Assembly (NCBI GenBank): GCA_947175225.1
Contig: CAMWLX010000050.1
Coordinates: forward strand, 1 to 13,270
Direction of reading: 5' to 3'
Length of the DNA: 13,270 nucleotides
Origin: an uncultured Porphyromonadaceae bacterium
Lineage (GTDB): Bacteria > Bacteroidota > Bacteroidia > Bacteroidales > Muribaculaceae
Position numbers and translations under genes: made by a program. The notes under the pieces are model-generated. The model saw only the letters and a list, made by a program, of their open reading frames with translations, had not been told where the DNA came from and ran no database searches. Of this stretch, positions 8,301 through 13,270 are shown one piece after another (the stretch's first letter is position 1; each line of letters starts with the position of its first letter).

Positions 8301-8372
8301 ATAAAATCCGGCTATAAAGTCATCATAGAAGGAATTACCGACAATGGAGACATAATTTCAGAAATAAAATGA
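5310..8372 (+). CDS. MG2 / carboxypeptidase-regulatory-like / TonB-plug protein without beta-barrel
   Basis: A 1020-aa exported protein with a signal peptide (residues 1-19, ending LANA). After a helical N-terminal part, residues about 195-300 match an MG2 macroglobulin domain (LHVVTDRDIYCGGDTIRLRA, then YEGDYTLAAYTAY). About 385-470 is another macroglobulin-like sandwich (SIDISFYPEGGWLIADQPCKV). About 678-735 is a carboxypeptidase-regulatory-like fold (ISGQVRSRWKNKPIEGVLIS, TDKDGMFHINGF). About 808-932 is a TonB-receptor plug domain (GISSIWQALKGVGGISYQ, INYYIDGK, IERIDFIRP, YGGAAVVITTKKG). Only about 88 residues follow, ending in a small beta domain (LLWLPSVKFDEKGK, KVIIEGITDNG), so the receptor beta-barrel of several hundred residues is absent. 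It cannot be a TonB-dependent transporter alone; a surface or periplasmic scaffold, adhesin or protease-inhibitor-like role is conceivable. It is the last gene of the sigma operon, followed by a terminator hairpin. Confidence 0.85.
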   Translation: MKKIAIIIVLFFSSFLANALTIDQLLKSYKNQPDIQYQVVKGKQLKSLVDSVSSDIEKEALRTAKRLVIIGSLMDANQLEGLLSKLDMLDNYSLASSYSIDTPKSTNTILSIANDSSSSIAVNIYSKNSLSREYLYKPIFFINMWGMVSLAYLDGTIRPETAKDFIEVTFNTAYTESASGKKRNILERINIQRDIYPQEKLHVVTDRDIYCGGDTIRLRAFVVDADSHMQTAISKYAYIELLTPFGFTEKRVKLMERDGVYAGYIPVDEDIYEGDYTLAAYTAYSENHGKDFFFRKPLKIVAPQSSKYTIESNFSPTKDGEVRGSFKIKAIAGNPINYKVMSWTMPDGNTLEMAHSKKGISRKFSRNKDEKVVLVKFGDYGKYFTIDYPTESIDISFYPEGGWLIADQPCKVAFKATDDNGKGIDASGVIKNRDGEKIVDFKTIHNGMGSITFVPESGETYTAFFSGPDGKPHSVEIGSPKEDAAALRYRAIGSKATFSVAGGERQELELVVALRGTGILSAPISAAKPLYVDMDEMPEGLYQAFLVSKSDNAVLSERIFFIGSGRKSIEVSELSTDSTSINLHLPTEITADCTVRIINGNLVATTEDYDLRTQLMLQSELRGRIENPSYYFNNNDRKAEQNLDLLIMVNGWSRYNLPEAIQGRYEEPKIPLEIGQEISGQVRSRWKNKPIEGVLISTIAPKMNFGTFAETDKDGMFHINGFDFPEGTSYIFKAMNEKGGLEGNYEIFEDSFPEIEILPTDTPVATDDQVADFFKGSRWILLDEINVQAFKESNDDIYANFSSYSRSADDMKTRGISSIWQALKGVGGISYQMGHLKWRYSEINYYIDGKLFDPRGNATMKYNVAGQPSSWIRQAIPENIGGDSFFGPTLSEVEAAVPFSSIERIDFIRPEHSLVLGPSYGGAAVVITTKKGDKVNWERQFELKDHLPLGYQKYKEYASPLLSIDTDEYDLQAYPTLLWLPSVKFDEKGKSINLKFPIKSGYKVIIEGITDNGDIISEIK

Positions 8373-8398
8373 AAAAAGATTCCGGCAGAATTAGAAAA

Positions 8399-8433
8399 AA
8401 TCTTGCTCTGTGAAAACTCCACAGAGCAAGATT
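8399..8433 (-). terminator. Intrinsic terminator, 14-bp perfect stem, for gltB
   Basis: AATCTTGCTCTGTG (8399-8412) and CACAGAGCAAGATT (8420-8433) are perfectly complementary around a 7-nt loop. Read on the minus strand, the stem is followed by a run of T (from AAAAAA at 8395-8400) and then CTAA, a standard intrinsic terminator, about 145 bp after the gltB stop. Read on the plus strand, it lies 26 bp after the sigma operon stop but lacks a T tract beyond the last two stem bases. It may still stop operon transcripts, less efficiently. Confidence 0.85.
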
Positions 8434-8440
8434 CTCATAA

Positions 8441-8579
8441 TTGAAGCGAGCGAGCCCTTGCGAGCTTGCCAAAACCGAGTCGCGAAGCTTCGCAAAACGC
8501 ACCACGCATTACGCAAGACATAATATCTTTGCGCCTCTGCGGCCTTTGCGCGAGATTTTGAGAACTTGCGAAAGCAGGA
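8441..8579. repeat. GC-rich low-complexity intergenic element, probable dispersed repeat
   Basis: This gene-free stretch between the terminator and the gltB stop differs from the AT-rich intergenic DNA elsewhere in the window. It is built from GCG-containing words: GCGAGCGAGC near 8446-8455; the 12-bp palindrome GCGAAGCTTCGC at 8482-8493; three ACGC words spaced exactly 7 bp apart (8497, 8504, 8511); and a near-periodic run CTTTGCGCCTCTGCGGCC continuing TTTGCGCGAGA at 8527-8555, with TGCG every 8-9 bp. Such TTTGCGCC-type modules resemble dispersed intergenic repeats in several bacterial groups. It would lie in the gltB 3' untranslated region. No coding function is evident. Confidence 0.5.
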
Positions 8580-11500
8580 TCATTTATTAATGAATGAAGC
8601 CTTAACTTTTCTGTATTCCGTCGGCATAACCTGTATGAAATCCTTGACGGCATTATCCCAGTCATCAAGAATCCGGGCAGCCAACGGCGACCGAGTATGA
8701 CGATAATGCGCTGAAATCAGCCTATGAAGTTCACGCGCATCCGAAAGATCATCTACAAGCGACAATTCCACCATCTCCATATTGCAGAAATAGTCAAATG
8801 TTCTTTCAGGATCATATACGTATGCTACTCCTCCACTCATACCTGCGGCAAAGTTACGTCCTGTAGGTCCAAGCACAACGGTGACTCCACCAGTCATATA
8901 CTCACAGCAATGGTCACCTACACCTTCTACTACAGCCGTCGCGCCCGAGTTACGCACACAGAAGCGCTCACCGACTCTACCATTGATATAGATCTCTCCT
9001 GACGTTGCTCCATAGAGAATTGTATTTCCTGCAATGATACTGTTTTCGGGAGCAAATTTGCTTCCCTCCGGCGGCACGATTACTATCCTACCACCCGAAA
9101 GGCCTTTGCCGACATAGTCGTTGGCATCACCTTCAAGTCTGAAAGTGACACCCTTTGTCAGGAATGCGCCAAAACTCTGTCCGGCAGAGCCCTTGAATAT
9201 TACTTTTATTAGATCATGTTCCGGCAAACCTTCATCACCATATTTCTTGGCAATCTCACCGGAAAGCATCGCTCCGATAGAACGATCTGTATTCCCTACC
9301 TGAAATTCCATTTCCACATGCGTAGCTGACTGAATAGCCGGATATGCCATGGCAATTATCCTGCGGTCAAGCACATTCTCTATCTCATGCTTCTGCTCCG
9401 ATACGCATATCACATTGTTGGAGATAGCTTCTTTTGGCACATACAGCAGACGCGACAGATCGAGACCCTCCGGCAGACCATCTTTAACTTTGAGAAGATC
9501 CGGCCTACCGATAATCTCATCAAGCCTTTTTATTCCCCTTTCAGCCATCATTTCTCGTATGCGACGCGCAAGGAATCGGAAATATCTTACGAGATAATCC
9601 GGCGAACCATCATACTTGGCGCGTAACTCAGGATTCTGCGTGGCTATGCCTACAGGACACTTGTTGGTATGGCATCGCCTGTCCATAATACATCCCAAGA
9701 CAATCATCGCAGCAGTTGAAAAGCCATAATCTTCTGCTCCAAGCATTGCCATGACCAAAACGTCTCGCGCTGATTTGAGCTGCCCATCTGCCTGAAGGCG
9801 AACTTGTCCTCTTAGGTTGTTGATTACGAGGGTCTGCTGAGTCTCTGCCAGTCCAAGCTCCACAGGAGTGCCCGCATAGCGGATTGAAGAAGCCGGAGAT
9901 GCTCCCGTGCCTCCATCACTGCCGGATATAGTGATCAAGTCACTCTTAGCCTTTGCCACACCCGCTGCAATTGTACCAACTCCACTCTCAGATACAAGTT
10001 TTACGGATATTGTAGCATTTGGATTGACATTCTTCAAGTCAAAGATAAGCTGAGCAAGATCCTCGATTGAATAAATGTCGTGGTGAGGGGGTGGGGAGAT
10101 AAGCGAAATCCCTGGTATTGAATGGCGAGTACGGGCTATGACTTTGTCAACCTTAAATCCGGGCAACTGACCTCCTTCACCCGGCTTTGCTCCCTGAGCC
10201 ACTTTTATCTGAATTTCATCAGCATTCACAAGATAGTTGGCTGTCACTCCAAATCTGCCTGACGCTACCTGCTTTATGGCTGATCTAACAGATGTTCCGT
10301 CTTCTCTCGGAGCAAAACGTGATGAATCCTCTCCACCCTCTCCGGTATTTGACTTAGCCCCGATCGAGTTCATGGCAGCCGCAATTGCCTCGTGAGCTTC
10401 AGTGGAGATAGCTCCAAAGGAAATGGCTCCGGTAAAGAATCTCTTCATGATAGCTTCTTCCGATTCCACTTCTTCGATGGGTATCCCTTCACCAAGTCCT
10501 CCAATCTCAAGATAGTCTCTGATGAAGATTGGATCATGACCTTTATCCACGATGTCGCAGAATTCTTCAAATTTTTTATAGCTATCAAGCCTTGTAGCCA
10601 TCCGGAGTGCCTTGACTGCTTCCGGATTCCAGGCATGTATTTCTCCATCTTTCTTGAAAGAGTAGCGTCCGGTGTATGGAAGCGGAGCTGCTTCATCGAA
10701 ATCTCCATTCCATGCCTCACGGTGGGCATCAAGAATATCCTCAGTGATTGATTTAAGCCCGAGTCCGCTTATCTTGGAGGGTGTGCGACCAAAATAGCGA
10801 TCACATATTCCTTCAGAAAGACCAATTGCTTCAAAAAGTTGACTCCCCTTGTAAGAGATCAAAGTGGAGATACCCATCTTCGACATTATTTTAAGAAGCC
10901 CCTTATCGACGGCTTCTATATAGTGTCGTTGTGCCGTATCAAAGTCAAGTTGTATTTTCTTATTTTCCACAATCTTGTCTATGACAGCAAGTGCCATATA
11001 CGGATTGATTGCCGATGCTCCGTAGCCTACAAGGAGTGCAAAGTGCATCACTTCACGCGCATCACCTGTCTCAACCACTATTGCTGTCTTCGTACGCTTA
11101 CGAGCGTCTATCAAATGATGATGAAGTGCAGCTGTAGCCAATAATGATGGTATAGGTGCTCTGTCAACTGATATACCTCTATCTGTCAAAATAATATAAC
11201 TGCATCCATCGTCTACAGCTTTCTCCCCTTCTCTGCACAGGCGTTGTATGCCTTTTTCAAGACCTTCCGCTCCTTCTTCGATAGGGAATGTCATGTCAAG
11301 ACGCACTGCATCAAAACCCTTATAACGCAAATGGCATAGGAGGTCAAGCTCTTTATTGGTGATGATCGGACGCTTAAGAAGCACCATCTTACACTGCTCA
11401 GGCGAGAAATCGAGCATTTCTTTATCTACCGATCCAATATAACTGTCAAGATTCATGACAAGTTCCTCTCTCAATGGATCAATTGGAGGATTCGTAACCT

Positions 11501-13037
11501 GAGCAAAGTGCTGACGGAAGTAATTATAGAGTGGCTGCCTTCTTTTTGAAAGCGCAGCTAATGGACTGTCATCCCCCATCGAATGGATTGGCTCTTTAGC
11601 CTCTACAGTCATCGGCGTGATAATCTTATCTATCTCTTCACTATCGTACATGAATGTGTGAAGGAGTTTTTCAAAACCATCCACTTTATTGCCAACTTTC
11701 TTTCCTGACGTTATGCCATCAAGTTTGACACGATTGCGGGAAAGCCAATCGCGATAAGGATACATATTGGCAAGACTCTCTTTAATTTCTTCGTCAAACA
11801 TGATTCGATGCTCTTTCATGTCTACTATCATCATCTTGCCGGGCTTGAGTCTACCCTTACGTTTGATTTCTGAAGGATCAAATGCAAGCACACCGGTTTC
11901 TGAGGCAATCACTACTGTGTCATTGTCAGTTATAAGATAGCGACCGGGACGCAGGCCATTACGGTCGAGCATTCCTCCGGCATAGCGACCGTCACAGAAT
12001 AGCAAGGCTGCCGGGCCATCCCATGCTTCCATAAGAATGGAATGGTATTCATAAAATGCCTTTAGTGCAGGCGAGATAGGGTTCTTGTCGTTGAAAGATT
12101 CCGGAACGAGCATGGCAAGTGCATGAGGAAGCGACATCCCTGCCATTACGAAAAACTCCAACACATTGTCGAGAGATGCTGAATCGCTCATCCCGGGTTG
12201 CGCGATAGGTGTCATATCCTGACCTCCGAATGCTTCAGGATGATACACCCCTTCGCGAGCTTTCAGCCATAAGCGGTTACCTTGTATTGTGTTGATTTCT
12301 CCATTGTGTCCGAGCATACGGAATGGTTGTGCAAGACTCCATGCAGGGAAAGTGTTGGTAGAGAATCGTGAATGCACGAGTGCCATTGCCGTGGTGAAAC
12401 GAGGATTCATCAGGTCAGGATAGTAATATCTGAGCTGAAGACTGGTCAGCATCCCCTTATATACGATGGTCTGTGATGATAGAGAACAGATATAAAAGTC
12501 TGATTTCCCTTTTATATCCGATTCCGCAACTTTCTTTTCCACTCGTTTTCTGAGCAAATAGAGCCTAAGCTCCATCGGACGGTCACTTTCTTCATCAGTG
12601 ACAAATATCTGTCTTACTGCCGGTTCTGCGTTGCGGGCTACTTCCCCAAGCATGGAGTTGTTGGTTGGCACGTCTCTGACGGCAAGAAGTGTCATACCGT
12701 CTACCATAGCTTCTCTCTCGATAATGTCGATTATTTCTTCTTGCGACTCAACATCACGCGGCATAAAGACGATACCCGTTCCATAACGACCTTTCTCAGG
12801 AACCGGAACCCCCTGAAGAAGTATGAATTCATGAGGAATCTGCACCATTATGCCGGCACCGTCACCGGTAAGAGGATCAGCACCCTCTGCACCGCGATGC
12901 ACCATGTGCTCCAACACCTGAAGTGCTTTCTCTACAAGATGGTGACTTTTCCGTCCACCAACATTCACAAGCAACCCGACTCCACACGCATCATGCTCAT
13001 ACCGAGAGTCATACAACCCTTTATGACAAACCTCCAT
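8580..13037 (-). CDS. gltB: Glutamate synthase, large (alpha) subunit
   Basis: A 1485-aa enzyme that makes two glutamates from glutamine and 2-oxoglutarate, using electrons passed from the small subunit GltD; it completes the ammonia-assimilation cycle in the cytoplasm. The class-II glutamine amidotransferase domain (about 18-440) begins at Cys18 in YEHDACGVG, the N-terminal nucleophile exposed by removing a 17-residue propeptide; HRGAEGADPLTGDGAG follows. The central linking domain includes PLYNYFRQHFAQVTNPPIDP (about 505-525). The FMN/2-oxoglutarate barrel runs about 870-1200, with AISFGAISTEAHEAIA, GEGGEDSSRF, AQGAKPGEGGQLPGFKV and SGSDGGTGASP. The 3Fe-4S ligands are Cys1116, Cys1122 and Cys1127 (C-x5-C-x4-C). 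The C-terminal GXGXG beta-helix spans about 1280-1410. Length is normal and I see no frameshift. The ATG at 13037 sits 17 codons before the nucleophile with AAGG 4 nt upstream. No gltD follows it; gltD must be elsewhere or outside the window. Confidence 0.98.
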   Translation of the reverse strand: MEVCHKGLYDSRYEHDACGVGLLVNVGGRKSHHLVEKALQVLEHMVHRGAEGADPLTGDGAGIMVQIPHEFILLQGVPVPEKGRYGTGIVFMPRDVESQEEIIDIIEREAMVDGMTLLAVRDVPTNNSMLGEVARNAEPAVRQIFVTDEESDRPMELRLYLLRKRVEKKVAESDIKGKSDFYICSLSSQTIVYKGMLTSLQLRYYYPDLMNPRFTTAMALVHSRFSTNTFPAWSLAQPFRMLGHNGEINTIQGNRLWLKAREGVYHPEAFGGQDMTPIAQPGMSDSASLDNVLEFFVMAGMSLPHALAMLVPESFNDKNPISPALKAFYEYHSILMEAWDGPAALLFCDGRYAGGMLDRNGLRPGRYLITDNDTVVIASETGVLAFDPSEIKRKGRLKPGKMMIVDMKEHRIMFDEEIKESLANMYPYRDWLSRNRVKLDGITSGKKVGNKVDGFEKLLHTFMYDSEEIDKIITPMTVEAKEPIHSMGDDSPLAALSKRRQPLYNYFRQHFAQVTNPPIDPLREELVMNLDSYIGSVDKEMLDFSPEQCKMVLLKRPIITNKELDLLCHLRYKGFDAVRLDMTFPIEEGAEGLEKGIQRLCREGEKAVDDGCSYIILTDRGISVDRAPIPSLLATAALHHHLIDARKRTKTAIVVETGDAREVMHFALLVGYGASAINPYMALAVIDKIVENKKIQLDFDTAQRHYIEAVDKGLLKIMSKMGISTLISYKGSQLFEAIGLSEGICDRYFGRTPSKISGLGLKSITEDILDAHREAWNGDFDEAAPLPYTGRYSFKKDGEIHAWNPEAVKALRMATRLDSYKKFEEFCDIVDKGHDPIFIRDYLEIGGLGEGIPIEEVESEEAIMKRFFTGAISFGAISTEAHEAIAAAMNSIGAKSNTGEGGEDSSRFAPREDGTSVRSAIKQVASGRFGVTANYLVNADEIQIKVAQGAKPGEGGQLPGFKVDKVIARTRHSIPGISLISPPPHHDIYSIEDLAQLIFDLKNVNPNATISVKLVSESGVGTIAAGVAKAKSDLITISGSDGGTGASPASSIRYAGTPVELGLAETQQTLVINNLRGQVRLQADGQLKSARDVLVMAMLGAEDYGFSTAAMIVLGCIMDRRCHTNKCPVGIATQNPELRAKYDGSPDYLVRYFRFLARRIREMMAERGIKRLDEIIGRPDLLKVKDGLPEGLDLSRLLYVPKEAISNNVICVSEQKHEIENVLDRRIIAMAYPAIQSATHVEMEFQVGNTDRSIGAMLSGEIAKKYGDEGLPEHDLIKVIFKGSAGQSFGAFLTKGVTFRLEGDANDYVGKGLSGGRIVIVPPEGSKFAPENSIIAGNTILYGATSGEIYINGRVGERFCVRNSGATAVVEGVGDHCCEYMTGGVTVVLGPTGRNFAAGMSGGVAYVYDPERTFDYFCNMEMVELSLVDDLSDARELHRLISAHYRHTRSPLAARILDDWDNAVKDFIQVMPTEYRKVKASFINK

Positions 13038-13079
13038 TTTACCTTATCTTTTTACCTTATCTTTTTACCTTAACTTATG
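13038..13079 (-). repeat. 13-bp tandem repeat (about 3 copies) forming the gltB ribosome-binding region
   Basis: On the plus strand ACCTTATCTTTTT occurs at 13041-13053 and identically at 13054-13066, followed by a diverged third copy, ACCTTAACTTATG, at 13067-13079. Read in the gltB direction this gives AAGGT three times, the last directly before the ATG (AAGG, TAAA overlapping ATG). Each copy carries a Shine-Dalgarno-like AAGG, which is rare at the other starts here. The number of copies could alter initiation or leader structure, and perfect adjacent copies may be prone to slippage. Confidence 0.8.
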
Positions 13080-13096
13080 AAAATTTGTTAATTTTC
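13079..13096. promoter_or_regulatory. 18-bp AT-rich inverted repeat in the gltB leader
   Basis: GAAAATT (13079-13085) and AATTTTC (13090-13096) are exact inverse complements around TGTT. It lies between the predicted transcription start (about 13103) and the tandem repeat. As an RNA hairpin it would be weak; as DNA it could be an operator half-site pair just downstream of the promoter. AT-rich palindromes arise by chance, so this is tentative. Confidence 0.3.
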
Positions 13097-13109
13097 TTTA
13101 AGCTCGATG

Positions 13110-13141
13110 CAAAAGTAGTAAAAATCCACCACATACGCAAA
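13110..13141 (-). promoter_or_regulatory. Canonical Bacteroidota promoter of gltB
   Basis: Read on the minus strand, TTTG (13141-13138) is followed after exactly 20 nt by TACTTTTG (13117-13110), a full match to TTTG / TAnnTTTG of the Bacteroidota primary sigma factor. Transcription should start near 13103, giving a leader of about 65 nt that contains the inverted repeat and the 13-bp tandem repeats. No other gene lies between it and gltB. Confidence 0.85.
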
Positions 13142-13164
13142 TTTTTAATCTTTTTTCTTTCTTC

Positions 13165-13180
13165 AATCTTAATTAAGATT
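13165..13180. promoter_or_regulatory. 16-bp perfect palindrome upstream of the gltB promoter
   Basis: AATCTTAATTAAGATT is fully self-complementary and lies 23-39 bp upstream of the -33 element, roughly -62 to -77 from the predicted start. This is the usual position of an activator site, and gltB is nitrogen-regulated in many bacteria. No specific regulator can be named. The remaining bases to the window end (13181-13270) show no gene start or other recognisable element. Confidence 0.45.
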
Positions 13181-13270
13181 CATAGGAACAAATGGCTATC
13201 CTATATATTTTAATACTTCTCTCTGTATGCCCTCTGGGTGAGACATATTACGAAATTCTCTGATTAGTTA

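Noticed and set aside
8435..8668. 77-codon minus-strand frame spanning the gltB 3' end and the GC-rich element
   Set aside because: It overlaps the gltB C-terminus in another frame, and its own tail is only the translated repeat segment; the peptide is Arg/Ser/Leu-rich with no family features.
10445..10732. 95-codon minus-strand frame inside gltB
   Set aside because: It lies wholly within the unmistakable gltB reading frame and its peptide shows no domain; it is a frame shadow.

Overview
The window looks like chromosomal DNA from a Bacteroidota bacterium, most likely order Bacteroidales; a gut Muribaculaceae- or Bacteroides-like organism is my inference. Three things support this. Two promoters match the Bacteroidota primary-sigma consensus (TTTG/TTG, about 20 nt, TAnnTTTG). 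Most starts lack a Shine-Dalgarno sequence. The protein families are typical of the phylum: DUF4450, DUF4252, an MG2 domain fused to a TonB plug domain, and an ECF sigma operon with a one-pass membrane partner.

Layout. (1) 59-3166, minus: a secreted 1035-aa DUF4450 / six-hairpin glycosidase-like enzyme, preceded by a 33-aa small ORF (3179-3280) and a good promoter (3299-3329). (2) 3281-3617: a divergent intergenic region with a decayed-looking minus-strand stretch and a perfect 15-bp inverted repeat just ahead of the sigma gene. (3) 3618-8372, plus: a tight four-gene operon of ECF sigma factor, one-pass membrane protein (probable anti-sigma), exported DUF4252 protein, and exported 1020-aa MG2 / carboxypeptidase-regulatory-like / TonB-plug protein with no beta-barrel. 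(4) 8373-8579: a convergent intergenic region with a perfect 14-bp-stem terminator and a GC-rich, low-complexity repeat-like segment. (5) 8580-13037, minus: gltB, the large subunit of glutamate synthase, complete and with all catalytic landmarks. (6) 13038-13270: the gltB control region, with a canonical promoter, a 16-bp palindrome upstream, and a 13-bp tandem repeat touching the start codon that reiterates a Shine-Dalgarno-like AAGG.

How the genes work together. The sigma operon reads as one regulatory and envelope unit: sigma and membrane partner overlap by 11 bp, the partner and the DUF4252 gene overlap as ATGA, and the plug protein follows after 15 bp. A sensible but unproven model is envelope-stress or surface sensing, in which the exported products form part of the signal or the response. 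The DUF4450 gene (carbohydrate breakdown) and gltB (ammonia assimilation) are separately transcribed neighbours with no clear link to that operon. I see no CRISPR array, tRNA, rRNA, transposase or phage gene. The least explained items are the sigma/DUF4252/plug operon, its inverted repeat, and the repeat-built gltB leader.
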